NCBI RefSeq assembly: GCF_021341665.1
Contig: NZ_JAJTTH010000005.1
Span: 248,001 to 312,000, forward strand
From: Pseudomonas sp. Au-Pse12
GTDB taxonomy: Bacteria; Pseudomonadota; Gammaproteobacteria; Pseudomonadales; Pseudomonadaceae
Direction: 5' to 3'
DNA length: 64,000 bases
The position numbers and the translations under genes were made by a program. Of the stretch, positions 24,595 to 34,032 are shown piece after piece. Below the pieces are notes generated by a model that made no database searches, was not told the DNA's origin, and was given only the letters and a program-made list of their open reading frames with translations. Each line of letters begins with the position of its first letter. The stretch's first letter is position 1.

Positions 24595-25401
24595 TCAGGG
24601 AACCTGCTTGCGCCCCGCCATGTGCTTGAGATACCCCAGCAACAACTCCAGCTCTTCGTCCGGCAGAACACTGTTGTTGAACCCGGGCATCTTCGCCTGG
24701 GGCCAGCGCCTCATGCTCTGCGGGTCGCGGATATAGCGCTTGAGGAAGTCGCCACTGAAATACTCGGTCGGGCTGTAGGGAATATTCAGGTCCGGACCAA
24801 ACTGTGAGTCGCCGGCGCCATTGAGTCGATGGCAGGCCAGGCAGTTTTTCTGAAACAGGGCAAAGCCCTGGTTGATCGGGTCATTGGCCGCCAGCCGGGC
24901 ATCCGGGGTCAGCGCCGGAAAGCGTTCCGCCACTGGCGCCAAGCGCTGGATGCGTGCCACTTGAAACGGCCATTGCTCGGGGCTGATATGCCCGGCGGCG
25001 GGGTGGGTCCACACCAGGTAGAAGGGCCCGGCACTGGGTTTGTCGGTGGCCAGTGCAGGCCAGGGCTGGCTCGGGTCTTCCACGGCCAGCCAGGCCTGGG
25101 CCCCCTGGCGATTGAGCAGCGGCGCGGCGTTCAGCTCCGCAGCAAAACCGTCCAGGGCCACCGCTTGCAGGTGATCTTCGGCCTTCAGGCCATTGAGCAG
25201 GGCGGCCATGGGCACGGCCCGGTACTGCATGTCGCGGTTGTAGGAAACATCGTCCTTGACGGTGATGTCCCGGGCCTGTGGATGCTTGAGCAGGTCCTCG
25301 GTCTGCCAGGTGTGGCTGGCGGAGCCCAGGTCGATCAGTAATTGCGCAGCATGCAGCGGGCTGCTCAACAGCAGGGCAGCGCCAAGGAGGAAAATTTTCA
25401 A
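24595..25401 (-). CDS. Periplasmic c-type cytochrome
   Basis: A 268-residue exported protein with a signal peptide ending SSPLHA (residue 18). The N-terminal domain, about 150 residues, resembles small molybdopterin-oxidoreductase-like folds (DITVKDDVSYNRDMQYRAVP). The C-terminal mono-heme cytochrome c domain has CLACH at 187-191 and a likely Met ligand at 238 (AKMPGF). It overlaps the upstream 112-residue gene by 4 bp, so the two are translated as a pair. The partner dehydrogenase is not evident. A role as a dedicated electron shuttle is inference. Confidence 0.82.
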   Translation of the reverse strand: MKIFLLGAALLLSSPLHAAQLLIDLGSASHTWQTEDLLKHPQARDITVKDDVSYNRDMQYRAVPMAALLNGLKAEDHLQAVALDGFAAELNAAPLLNRQGAQAWLAVEDPSQPWPALATDKPSAGPFYLVWTHPAAGHISPEQWPFQVARIQRLAPVAERFPALTPDARLAANDPINQGFALFQKNCLACHRLNGAGDSQFGPDLNIPYSPTEYFSGDFLKRYIRDPQSMRRWPQAKMPGFNNSVLPDEELELLLGYLKHMAGRKQVP

Positions 25402-25736
25402 TTGATGGCCGTCGGATCGTCGGTGAGGTCGTTGCCGGGAAGCATGCCGTCCGGTCGTGACACAGGGTCGAACGGGGCGTCCCGGAGTTCTTCGTAGTTG
25501 CCGCCGTTCACGATACCGAAATAGCCGTGTTTGACCAGGGTGTCTTCGGCTTTCAAGGCGTGCTGTTCAGTGTCGCTGTCGATTGCCACGGTGGCCTTGG
25601 AGGCTCGCACCACCTTGCGCAGGCCGAGGATCAGTGCGCCGTCGTTGATTTCGTCCACCACGCGGGTGATGTCGACGATTCCAGCCTGAGCGGTAGAGGC
25701 ACCGAGCAAGGGCGCAAGGGCATTCCAATGGCGCAT
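25398..25736 (-). CDS. Small exported protein paired with the cytochrome
   Basis: A 112-residue protein. Starting at ATG 25736 the first 18 residues (MRHWNALAPLLGASTAQA) form a short signal peptide. The mature part is acidic (GIVDITRVVDEINDGALILG, DSDTEQHALKAEDTLVKHGY, NGGNYEELRDAPFDPVSRPD). I do not recognise the family. The Shine-Dalgarno is weak (GGACAAG). The 4-bp overlap with the cytochrome gene points to a shared function, perhaps a subunit or redox partner. Confidence 0.65.
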   Translation of the reverse strand: MRHWNALAPLLGASTAQAGIVDITRVVDEINDGALILGLRKVVRASKATVAIDSDTEQHALKAEDTLVKHGYFGIVNGGNYEELRDAPFDPVSRPDGMLPGNDLTDDPTAIN

Positions 25737-25837
25737 CAGTCTTGTCCGTGGCGAGCCTCGGAAAGACGGGTGCACAGGATCGTGCCCCGGTACGAGCCGG
25801 GGACAATTTTCCGTCTGGTGGATCGAGCAGCCACAGA

Positions 25838-25933
25838 TCAGCCGATCACCTTGGTGAGATTCGGCAAGATCAACAGCAGTGTGGTTGCGAAGAGGATGAG
25901 CCCCGCTTGACGTACTTTCGAATGTTTGAACAT
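25838..25933 (-). CDS. 31-residue single-span membrane peptide
   Basis: A very short frame on the minus strand encodes MFKHSKVRQAGLILFATTLL followed by LILPNLTKVIG. It has a basic N-terminus followed by one hydrophobic helix, the pattern of small inner-membrane proteins. AAAAGG lies 9 bp before the ATG. It ends about 100 bp upstream of the 112-residue exported protein gene on the same strand, so it may head that transcript. It was found by reading the intergenic region; codon use is Pseudomonas-like. Confidence 0.55.
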   Translation of the reverse strand: MFKHSKVRQAGLILFATTLLLILPNLTKVIG

Positions 25934-26345
25934 GGCTGAATGCCTTTTGTTGTTATTCCTGAGCATCAATGCATGCCGGTTGGTGTACTCCACTCTGAGT
26001 CACTATGAACCGGCTATGTGTCCTTTTTCTGACCTGCTCCAGTGCAGAATCCGTCTGGAGCTTCCTACAGTCTCTACCTTAGGGGCCTTGAATCCTCTGG
26101 CTTAGATCCAATTCATATGAAGTTATCGGTGGAGTTTATTAAAGCGCTATATATCTGCCTGGTCGTCCCTTGGTCGCCCTCTGGCTAGACAGCTTGCGAC
26201 CCTTCATCGGCAGAGCCCTTAGCTGGCTACCGTTCGTCTGAGCGTCGACGTCAAGGCGGCTGAGCGCATCGGTCATTGAATCCCGGGCTGCCGGGCCTAA
26301 GGTGGGGGCTCGACATTTCCCCCTGCACAGCGGTTCGAGGACGTC
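25934..26345. other. Intergenic region before the thiolase gene
   Basis: About 410 bp without a convincing gene and with noticeably lower GC than its surroundings. It should contain the minus-strand promoter of the small membrane peptide and the plus-strand promoter of the thiolase operon. I could not place either confidently. Confidence 0.5.
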
Positions 26346-27551
26346 ATGACCCAAGCTTTGATATTCGATGCGTTACGCACGCCCCGCGGCAAAGGCAAGG
26401 CCGATGGCGCCTTGCACAGCGTGAAACCGGTGAATCTCACCGCGGGCCTGCTGCGGGCTCTGCAGCAGCGCTGCGAGCTGGACACCAGCCAGGTGGACGA
26501 CGTCGTCCTGGGTTGCGTGACCCCGATCGGCGATCAGGGCGCCGACATCGCCAAGACAGCGGTCCAGGCTGCGGACTGGGACGTGAGCGTGGCCGGGGTG
26601 CAGATCAATCGCTTCTGCGCTTCCGGGCTGGAGGCGGTCAACCTCGGGGCGATGAAGGTGCGTTCCGGGTTCGAGGAGCTGGTGGTGGTCGGCGGCGTCG
26701 AGTCCATGTCGCGGGTGCCCATGGGCAGCGACGGCGGTGCCTGGGTGCTGGACCCGGAAACCAACCTGCACAGCCATTTCACCCCCCAGGGGATTGGCGC
26801 CGACCTGATCGCGACCCTGGAGGGTTTCTCTCGGGAGGACGTCGACCACTTCGCCTTGCAATCCCAGCAAAAGGCCGCCCAGGCTCGGGCCAGTGGCGCC
26901 TTCGCCAAGTCGCTGGTGCCGGTGCAGGACCAGAACGGCATCGTGCTGCTGGACCATGACGAGTTCATTCGCGCCGATTCGACCCTGGAGGGGCTGGGCA
27001 AGCTCAAGCCAAGCTTCGAGATGATGGGACAGATGGGCTTCGACGCCACCGCGTTGCGGGTCTACAGCCACGTGGAGCGCATTCACCATGTGCACACCCC
27101 GGGCAACAGTTCCGGGATTGTCGACGGCGCGGCGCTGATGCTCATCGGCTCCGAGGCCAAGGGCCGTGAACTGGGGCTCACGCCACGGGCGCGGATCGTC
27201 GCCACGGCGGTCACCAGCACCGACCCGACCATCATGCTCACCGGCCCGGCACCGGCCACCCGCAAGGCCCTGGCCAAGGCCGGGTTGCGGGTCGAGGACA
27301 TCGACCTGTTCGAGGTCAACGAAGCCTTTGCCTCGGTGGTGCTCAAATTCATCAAGGACATGGCAATCGACCCGGCCAAGGTCAACGTCAACGGTGGCTC
27401 CATCGCCATGGGCCACCCTCTGGGCGCCACCGGCTGCGCGATCCTCGGCACCTTGCTCGATGAACTGGAAACCCGGCGCCAGCGCTATGGCCTGGCGACC
27501 CTGTGCGTCGGCGGCGGCATGGGTATCGCCACCATCATCGAACGCCTCTGA
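26346..27551 (+). CDS. Acetyl-CoA C-acetyltransferase (thiolase)
   Basis: A 401-residue thiolase. Active-site elements are present: the nucleophile Cys in [26 protein letters not shown], and CVGGGMG with the second Cys. It catalyses thiolytic cleavage of 3-ketoacyl-CoA or the reverse condensation. A GAGG precedes ATG 26346. The next gene, 25 bp downstream, is a FadB-like multifunctional enzyme, so the pair forms a beta-oxidation module separate from the main fadBA. P. putida fadAx is a likely relative (from memory). Confidence 0.92.
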   Translation: MTQALIFDALRTPRGKGKADGALHSVKPVNLTAGLLRALQQRCELDTSQVDDVVLGCVTPIGDQGADIAKTAVQAADWDVSVAGVQINRFCASGLEAVNLGAMKVRSGFEELVVVGGVESMSRVPMGSDGGAWVLDPETNLHSHFTPQGIGADLIATLEGFSREDVDHFALQSQQKAAQARASGAFAKSLVPVQDQNGIVLLDHDEFIRADSTLEGLGKLKPSFEMMGQMGFDATALRVYSHVERIHHVHTPGNSSGIVDGAALMLIGSEAKGRELGLTPRARIVATAVTSTDPTIMLTGPAPATRKALAKAGLRVEDIDLFEVNEAFASVVLKFIKDMAIDPAKVNVNGGSIAMGHPLGATGCAILGTLLDELETRRQRYGLATLCVGGGMGIATIIERL

Positions 27552-27576
27552 GCCCCGACTTCAAGGAATTCCTTTC

Positions 27577-29720
27577 ATGAGCGATGCCATCCGTTACGAA
27601 AAAGGCCAGGACCAGATCGTTGTTCTGACCATTGATATGCCGGGCCAGAGCGCCAACACCATGAACGCGGTGTACCGCGACGCCATGGCTGCTGCCGTGG
27701 CGCGGCTGCAGGCCGAGCAGGAGTCGATTGCCGGGGTGATCATCACCTCGGCGAAAAAGACCTTCTTTGCCGGCGGCGACCTCAATGAGCTGATCACGGT
27801 CGGCAAGCCCGAGGCCAAGGCGTTCTACGACAGGGTGCTGACCCTCAAGGGCCAGCTGCGCGCGCTGGAGACCCTGGGCAAGCCGGTGGTTGCGGCGATC
27901 AATGGTGCGGCCCTGGGCGGTGGCTGGGAAATCTGCCTGGCCTGCCATCACCGCGTTGCCCTGGACGATAAGGCGGTGCAGATCGGCCTGCCGGAAGTCA
28001 CCCTGGGCCTGTTGCCCGGTGGCGGCGGGGTGGTGCGCATGGTGCGCATGCTGGGCCTGGAAAAAGCCCTGCCGTATCTGCTGGAAGGCAAGAAAGTGCG
28101 CCCGCAGCAAGCGTTGCAGGCCGGCCTGATCGATGCCCTGGCGACGGACCGCGACGACCTGCTGGCCAAGGCTCGGGCCTGGATCCTCGCCAACCCGACC
28201 GCCCAGCAGCCCTGGGATGTGCGCGGTTATCAGATTCCCGGCGGCACGCCATCGAACCCGAAGGTTGCGCAGATGCTGGCCATCGCCCCGTCGATTCTGC
28301 GGACCAAGACCCAGGGCTGCTTCCCCGCGCCGGAGAAGATTCTCTGCGCCGCCGTCGAAGGCGCCCAGGTGGATTTCGACACCGCGCACTTGATCGAGAC
28401 CCGCTATTTCACCGAGCTGACCACCGGCCAGGTGGCGAAGAACATGATCGGCACCTTCTGGTTCCAGCTCAACGAGATCAATGCCGGTGGCTCGCGGCCC
28501 CAGGGCGTGCCGCCGCAAACCACGAAAAAGCTCGGGGTGCTTGGCGCCGGCATGATGGGCGCGGGCATTGCCTACGTCAGCGCGGTGGCGGGTATCGAGG
28601 TGGTACTCAAGGACATCAGCCTGGAGGCGGCAGAGAAGGGCAAGGCCCACTCGGCGGCGCTGCTGGAGAAAAAGGTGGCTCGCGGGCAACTGAGCCGCGA
28701 GCAGCGTGACGCGACCCTGGCGCGGATTCGCACCACCGCCGCAGCGCCGACCTGGCCGGTTGCGACCTGATCATCGAGGCGGTGTTCGAGGATCGCGAGC
28801 TCAAGGCCAAGGTGTCCAGGGCCGCGCAGCAAGTGGTCGGCAGCGAAGCGGTGATCGCTTCCAACACTTCGACCTTGCCCATCACCGGGCTGGCCACGGC
28901 GGTGCCGAATCCGGACAAGTTCATCGGCCTGCATTTTTTCAGCCCGGTGGAAAAGATGCCCCTGGTGGAAATTATCAAGGGCGCGCAGACCAGCGATGAA
29001 ACCCTGGCCCGTGGGTTCGACTTCGTGCTGCAGATCAACAAGACCCCAATCGTGGTCAACGACAGCCGCGGCTTCTTCACCTCGCGGGTGTTCGGCACCT
29101 TCACCAACGAAGGGATCGCCATGCTCGGCGAAGGCATCGCGGCGCCCATGATCGAGACCGAGGCCCGCAAGGCCGGGATGCCGGTGGGGCCGCTGGCGAT
29201 TTCCGACGAAGTCTCGTTGAGCCTGATGAGCCATATTCGCCGACAGACCGCCAAGGACCTGCAGGCTGAGGGCAAGCCGCCCATCGAGCATCCAGCGTTT
29301 GCCGTGATCGACCTGCTGCTCAACGAGTACCAACGTCCGGGCAAGGCCGCCGGTGGCGGTTTCTACGATTACCCGGCCAATGGCCAGAAGCATCTGTGGC
29401 CGCAGTTGCGCACGCGTTTCTACCGGGCTGACGGGCAGATTTCGCCCCAGGATGTGCGCGACCGCCTGCTGTTCGTCCAGGCCATCGAGACCGTGCGCTG
29501 TGTGGAGGAGGGGGTGTTGCAGTCCACCGCGGACGCCAACATCGGCTCGATCTTCGGCATCGGTTTCGCCGCCTGGAGCGGTGGCGCCCTGCAGTTCATC
29601 AACCAGTACGGGGTACAGGATTTCGTCGCCCGTGCGCAGTACCTCGCGGAGCAGTACGGCGAGCGTTTCAGGCCGCCGACCCTGCTGCTGGAAAAGGCCC
29701 GCCAGGGTCAGTTGTTCTGA
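27577..29720 (+). pseudogene. FadB-like enoyl-CoA hydratase/3-hydroxyacyl-CoA dehydrogenase, frameshifted
   Basis: Two abutting frames encode one FadB-type protein of about 714 residues. The first (27577-28770) has the crotonase domain (FFAGGDLNELI, NGAALGGGWEICLACHH) and the NAD motif GVLGAGMMGAGIAYVSA, then ends abnormally in TTAAAPTWPVAT. The second, two bases out of phase from about 28746, resumes with ADLAGCDLIIEAVFED and runs through the rest of the 3-hydroxyacyl-CoA dehydrogenase domain to 29720. A single missing base near 28741-28743 explains it. It is either a real inactivating mutation or a sequencing error. Start MSDAIRYEKG follows AAGGAATTCC. Confidence 0.88.
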
Positions 29721-29825
29721 CACCTGCGGGCGCTAAATGAGCCGTTCCGGGGCTTGCCTTGTCGTGGTCTTTCAAGGCAGGCTCTGGGCTGTTCATTATT
29801 GCCATCGCCTTGTCAGGAATTTTTT

Positions 29826-30548
29826 ATGTCGCTACGCATCTGCATTCTTGAAACCGATATCCTGCGTCCCGAACTGGTCGATCAATATCAGGGTTACGGG
29901 CAGATGTTCCAGCGCCTGTTCTCCCAGCAGCCCATCGCTGCTCAGTTCAGCGTCTACAACGTGGTCCAGGGTGATTACCCCAGTGATGAGTTGGAGTTCG
30001 ACGCTTATCTGGTGACCGGCAGCAAGGCCGACTCCTTTGGCACCGACCCGTGGATCCAGACCCTCAAGACCTACCTGCTGGGCCGCTATGAGCGTGGCGA
30101 CAAATTGCTGGGCATCTGCTTCGGTCACCAGCTGCTGGCATTGCTGTTGGGAGGCAAGAGCGAGCGGGCGAGCCAGGGCTGGGGTGTCGGTACCCACAAC
30201 TACAAACTGGCGGCCAAGGCACCGTGGATGAGCCCGGTGGTGGAGGAGCTGACGTTGCTGATCAGCCATCAGGATCAGGTCACCGCCTTGCCGGAAAACG
30301 CCACGGTGATCGCTTCCAGCGATTTCTGTCCGTTCGCGGCCTACCACATCAACGATCAGGTGCTGTGCTTCCAGGGCCACCCCGAGTTCATCCACGACTA
30401 TTCCCGGGCCCTGCTGGACCTGCGCCAGGAGTTTCTCGGCGAGCAGATCTACCAGAAGGGCGTGGCCAGCCTCGAGCATGAACACCACGGCGCTACCGTG
30501 GCGGAGTGGATGATGCGTTTCGTTGCCCACAAGCCCGAGGCCGCCTGA
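29826..30548 (+). CDS. Class I glutamine amidotransferase (GMP synthase-like)
   Basis: A 240-residue free-standing class I glutamine amidotransferase domain. The nucleophile Cys98 lies in LLGICFGHQ and the His185/Glu187 pair in FQGHPEF, completing the triad. CAGGAA precedes the ATG at 29826. Such stand-alone proteins resemble the glutaminase half of GMP synthase, and some act on gamma-glutamyl compounds. No synthetase partner is adjacent. From memory it corresponds to PA1742. Confidence 0.9.
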   Translation: MSLRICILETDILRPELVDQYQGYGQMFQRLFSQQPIAAQFSVYNVVQGDYPSDELEFDAYLVTGSKADSFGTDPWIQTLKTYLLGRYERGDKLLGICFGHQLLALLLGGKSERASQGWGVGTHNYKLAAKAPWMSPVVEELTLLISHQDQVTALPENATVIASSDFCPFAAYHINDQVLCFQGHPEFIHDYSRALLDLRQEFLGEQIYQKGVASLEHEHHGATVAEWMMRFVAHKPEAA

Positions 30549-30558
30549 GCCAGGTCAT

Positions 30559-30582
30559 GGCCCTGCCGCACTGTGCAGGGCC
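30559..30582. terminator. Hairpin between the amidotransferase and CorA genes
   Basis: GGCCCTGC (30559-30566) pairs with GCAGGGCC (30575-30582). It is located between convergent genes; the T-tract is weak (GTTGGTTCTC). Confidence 0.6.
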
Positions 30583-30590
30583 GTTGGTTC

Positions 30591-31562
30591 TCAGAGCCAG
30601 CCGGAACGCTTGAAGCTGGCCCAGAGGCCGACACAGCCCACAGTGATGAAACCCAGGACGCCAAAGTAGCCGTAGTGCCAGCTCAGCTCCGGCATGTTCT
30701 GGAAGTTCATCCCGTAGATCCCCGCTACCGCTGTCGGAAACGCCAGGATCGCTGCCCAGGCGGCGAACTTGCGTTGCACGATGCTTTGCCGTGAAGCCTC
30801 CAGCAGTACACCGATCTCGATGGTCTGGCTGGCGATATCGCGCAGGGTCGAAAGGTCTTCCATCTGCCGGGTGACGTGGATCTGCACATCCCGGAAGTAC
30901 GGCCGCATGTTCTTGTCGATGAAGGGAAAGCTGAGTTTCTGCAGCTCTTCGCTGATCTCCACCATGGGCGCCACGTGGCGCCGCAGGCGCAGCACATCGC
31001 GGCGCAGGCCGTGCAGGTGCTGGATGTCCCGCTCGTTGAGGGAGTCACAGAGCACATTGCGCTCCAGCTCGTCGATTTCCGCGTGGATGGCTTCGCTGAC
31101 CGGCTGGTAGTTCTCGGTAACGAAATCCAGCAGTGCATAGAGCACGAAGTCTTCGCCGTGCTCCAGCAGCAGCGGGCGCGCCTCGCAGCGCTGGCGAACG
31201 TAGCCGTAGGAGGCGGAGTGGCCGTTGCGCGCGGTAATGATGTAGCCGTTGCCGGCGAAGATATGGGTTTCGATGAACTCCAGCTTGCCCTGCGTGCGCA
31301 CCGGCGAATAAGTGACGATGAACAGCGCATCGCCGAAGGTCTCCAGCTTCGGTCGGCTGTGCTTTTCCAGGGCATCCTCGATGGCCAGTTCGTGCAGCTT
31401 GAACTGGCGCTGCAGGTTGGCCAGCTCGTGGGCGTTGGGTTCTTCCAGGCCGATCCAGACAAAGTGGCCGGGTTTGGCGGCCCAGGCAGCGCCTTCGTCG
31501 AGGCTGATATCCGTGACTTTCTTTCCGCCGCTGTAGACGGCGGCAGCAACAACTCTACCCAT
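30591..31562 (-). CDS. CorA/ZntB family divalent-cation transporter
   Basis: A 323-residue CorA-superfamily channel. A long cytoplasmic N-terminal domain precedes two C-terminal membrane helices, with the signature GMN (about residues 284-286, IYGMNF) at the end of the first. It forms pentamers in the inner membrane and carries Mg2+, Co2+ or Zn2+. The ion cannot be told from this sequence. It is transcribed alone, downstream of plsC but separated from it by a terminator. Confidence 0.9.
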   Translation of the reverse strand: MGRVVAAAVYSGGKKVTDISLDEGAAWAAKPGHFVWIGLEEPNAHELANLQRQFKLHELAIEDALEKHSRPKLETFGDALFIVTYSPVRTQGKLEFIETHIFAGNGYIITARNGHSASYGYVRQRCEARPLLLEHGEDFVLYALLDFVTENYQPVSEAIHAEIDELERNVLCDSLNERDIQHLHGLRRDVLRLRRHVAPMVEISEELQKLSFPFIDKNMRPYFRDVQIHVTRQMEDLSTLRDIASQTIEIGVLLEASRQSIVQRKFAAWAAILAFPTAVAGIYGMNFQNMPELSWHYGYFGVLGFITVGCVGLWASFKRSGWL

Positions 31563-31670
31563 GGTTCTGATTCACTTCTTCTTATCAATGGGGCGGTGAC
31601 AGATCTGGTGCAGCTTAGCCTGCAATGCTCCATCAGAGTCACTGGCCGCGCGCGAGTTCGCCGACAAATA

Positions 31671-31693
31671 AAAGCCCGCGCAAGGCGGGCTTT
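31671..31693. terminator. Intrinsic terminator downstream of plsC
   Basis: AAAGCCCGC (31671-31679) pairs with GCGGGCTTT (31685-31693). On the minus strand it lies 16 bp after the plsC stop and is followed by TATTTGTCG. Confidence 0.85.
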
Positions 31694-31708
31694 CGGTGTT
31701 GCTCAGCT

Positions 31709-32431
31709 TCAGGCGGCTTGCAGTTGCCGATCCATGCTGGCAATGCATTCGCGCATCTGCTCGCGGCATTGGGCGATCAGCAGCGGCATGTCGTCCAGGG
31801 TCAGCCCGGCGGTGGGAATGGCCGGCAGCGAACGGATCAGGACCTTGCCGGCATTCCAGCGGTTCAGGCGCATGTGCTTTATGTAGCTGCTGACGCACAC
31901 CGGGACAATCGGCACACCGGCGGCGATGGCCATCTGGAAGGCGCCTTTCTTGAAGGGCAGCAGCTCTTCGCCGAGGTTGCGGGTGCCTTCCGGGAAGACC
32001 CAGATCGAGGTGTCCTTGTGTTGCAGCGTATGGGTGGTGGTGAGCATCGAACGCCGCGCCTTGTGCGGGTTGCCGCGGTCAATCAGGACGTTGCCCGCCA
32101 GCCAGAACAGTTGGCCGAACAGCGGAACCCATTTCAGGCTCTTCTTGCCGATGCACACGGTGCGCCGGGGCACCACGTTGCCGAACACGAACAGGTCGTA
32201 GTTGGACTGGTGGTTGGCGATGATCACGCAGCTTTGGGGCTTGTCCATCAGCGGGCCGACCTCGGCCTTGACCCGCAGGCGCAGGATGCACATCGCCGGC
32301 CAGGCGTAGAGGCGGGCGCATAGGCGGCTGTTGTCCGGGTTGAATGGGCGGCACAGGCCGAGCAGCAGGCCCAAGCTGCCCGCCAGGACAAAGTGCAAGC
32401 CCATCAACGACATACGAAACAGATACAGCAT
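31709..32431 (-). CDS. plsC: 1-acyl-sn-glycerol-3-phosphate acyltransferase
   Basis: A 240-residue membrane-bound acyltransferase. Motif I is NHQSNYD (His74-X4-Asp79) and motif III is FPEGTR (146-151). N-terminal hydrophobic segments at about 5-27 anchor it. It makes phosphatidic acid from lysophosphatidic acid. Pseudomonas genomes usually encode several PlsC homologues, so chain preference is unknown. It is preceded on the same strand by the crotonase gene, with a terminator-like hairpin between. Confidence 0.88.
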   Translation of the reverse strand: MLYLFRMSLMGLHFVLAGSLGLLLGLCRPFNPDNSRLCARLYAWPAMCILRLRVKAEVGPLMDKPQSCVIIANHQSNYDLFVFGNVVPRRTVCIGKKSLKWVPLFGQLFWLAGNVLIDRGNPHKARRSMLTTTHTLQHKDTSIWVFPEGTRNLGEELLPFKKGAFQMAIAAGVPIVPVCVSSYIKHMRLNRWNAGKVLIRSLPAIPTAGLTLDDMPLLIAQCREQMRECIASMDRQLQAA

Positions 32432-32602
32432 CTAAACGGCCCACCGGGGACAAAAGGTGGCGCAGTGTACGGATGTGCACTGTTTTCGGCAATTGCCGTT
32501 CTCAGCCCGGAGATGGGCGATGTTTAAGTGCATGTTTCCGGCGATGCCTGGCAATGCTGGTCTAGAGCGCTTGCCAACGGTAGCCGAGGCCGGCAGTAAA
32601 AC

Positions 32603-32622
32603 GCCCGGCGCGTGGGCCGGGC
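32603..32622 (-). terminator. Intrinsic terminator downstream of the crotonase gene
   Basis: GCCCGGC (32603-32609) pairs with GCCGGGC (32616-32622). Read on the minus strand it is followed closely by TTTTACTGCC. Confidence 0.8.
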
Positions 32623-32647
32623 TTGTTCAAGCGGACACCGGGGACGT

Positions 32648-33337
32648 TCAGCCCAGGTGTTCCTGGTCCAGGATGATCGCGTTGTCCAGAGCGTCCAGCA
32701 GCGCCTTGCGCACCTTCAGCTTGGTGTTCTTGTGGGCCAGCATGTTGATCTTCTTCAGCTGGCGTGCGGCAGCCAGGGCGGCGCCTTGCAGTTCATCGGG
32801 GGTTACCACCTTGTCGAGGAAGCCGGCATCCACGGCGCTCTCGGGGGTGAACATCTCACCGTTGATGACCGAACGATGGAAAGCCGAACGACGCAGGCGG
32901 TCGCGGGCCAGTTCGATTCCGGCGTGGTGCATGGTCATGCCGATCTGCACTTCATTGAGGCCGATGCTGAAAGGGCCTTCGACGCCTATCCGGTAGTCCG
33001 CCGACAGCAGCAGGAACGCGCCCTTGGCCACTGCGTGCCCCGGGCACGCGACGATGACCGGGTAAGGGTGAGCGAGCAGGCGGCGCGCCAAGGTCGAGCC
33101 CTGGGTGACCAGGGCTACGGCTTCCTTGGGGCCGGCGGTCATGACCTTGAGGTCGTAGCCACCGGAAAGAATCCCGGGCTGGCCGGTGATGATCACCACC
33201 GCACGGTCGGCGGTGGCCTGATCCAGCGCCGCATTAAAGGCCGCAATCACGTCCGGGGAGATGGCATTGACCTTGCCATTGCTCAAGGTCAGGGTCGCGA
33301 TACCGTCTTCGAGATGGTAGGAAATCAACTCACTCAT
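32648..33337 (-). CDS. Crotonase/enoyl-CoA hydratase family protein
   Basis: A 229-residue crotonase-fold protein. The oxyanion-hole regions are GQPGILSGGYDLKVM (about residues 65-80) and CPGHAVAKGAFLLLSADYRI (about 111-130). I chose ATG 33337 because AAGGA lies 8 bp before it. The family includes hydratases, isomerases and hydrolases of acyl-CoA; the usual catalytic glutamates of enoyl-CoA hydratase are not obvious, so the exact reaction is uncertain. From memory it matches PA1748. Confidence 0.86.
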   Translation of the reverse strand: MSELISYHLEDGIATLTLSNGKVNAISPDVIAAFNAALDQATADRAVVIITGQPGILSGGYDLKVMTAGPKEAVALVTQGSTLARRLLAHPYPVIVACPGHAVAKGAFLLLSADYRIGVEGPFSIGLNEVQIGMTMHHAGIELARDRLRRSAFHRSVINGEMFTPESAVDAGFLDKVVTPDELQGAALAAARQLKKINMLAHKNTKLKVRKALLDALDNAIILDQEHLG

Positions 33338-33657
33338 GACGCAATTCCTTGTATTAGAAGTGCAGCAGAAGTTACCCACCACGAAAGCTGCGGTAAAGCG
33401 CCATGACTGACTGATGAGTCAGGCCCTGCACCGGCGATCGCCCTGCATGCCCCTGCGGATAACGCATGCTTTCTTCTATATAGCTACGGGCGAGGCTTGA
33501 GAATGGCTGGTTTGCCTTGCGATGAACCGGCCTGGCATTCCCCTTGGCCAGGGATCTTCCTTAAGCGCATGAAAATTCTGAAAAAAAAGTTTGCCATCTG
33601 AAAAGCTATCGACTACATTAGCGCGCCTCGACAGACTGAATCGGTTTGAAGAGATAC
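33338..33657. other. Intergenic region between crotonase and tRNA-Ser
   Basis: A 320-bp gene-free region. Its right end contains the tRNA promoter listed separately; its left end holds the minus-strand crotonase promoter, which I could not place. No repeats or conserved frames are visible. Confidence 0.6.
33591..33619 (+). promoter_or_regulatory. Sigma-70 promoter of tRNA-Ser
   Basis: TTGCCA (33591-33596) and TACATT (33614-33619) are 17 bp apart. They are followed by the GC-rich discriminator AGCGCGCC typical of stringently controlled stable-RNA promoters. The tRNA begins about 30 nt after the inferred start. Confidence 0.75.
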
Positions 33658-33747
33658 GGTGAAGTGTCCGAGTGGCTTAAGGAGCACGCCTGGAAAGTGT
33701 GTATACAGGAAACTGTATCGAGAGTTCGAATCTCTCCTTCACCGCCA
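33658..33747 (+). tRNA. tRNA-Ser (anticodon GGA)
   Basis: A 90-nt class II tRNA. The acceptor stem GGTGAAG pairs with CTTCACC, a G discriminator follows and the CCA is encoded. The anticodon loop CTGGAAA gives GGA (reads UCC/UCU). The variable arm is long, as in all serine tRNAs, and the T-loop TTCGAAT is standard. Confidence 0.96.
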
Positions 33748-33766
33748 CATTCGATGTACAGAAAAC

Positions 33767-33798
33767 CCCTGGTTTCCTAGAGAAGCCAGGGTTTTTTT
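33767..33798 (+). terminator. Intrinsic terminator of tRNA-Ser
   Basis: CCCTGGTTTC (33767-33776) pairs with GAAGCCAGGG (33782-33791, one G-U), followed by seven Ts. Confidence 0.92.
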
Positions 33799-34032
33799 GC
33801 ATTCAGGACGCATCTCGCCAAGGCTCGCCATTTCTCCTGGCCGCTTGCGACCTTGGCTGCAAAATTGCTTTGGATCAAGCCGCGCACCCAGTGTGCCGCC
33901 ACTCGTCGGCGTTTTCCTCTCTTGAACAGCGGGTCGGCAAATGACTGTCTAGTCTCAAATGCCGTGACGGACGGTACTTTCCAGGCAATCAGGAGCTTGC
34001 CGGTGCTGTTCCGATGTTGGAGGGAGCTGGGT

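Noticed and set aside
33659..33925. Protein frame reading through tRNA-Ser
   Set aside because: The sequence is a complete tRNA with its own promoter and terminator.
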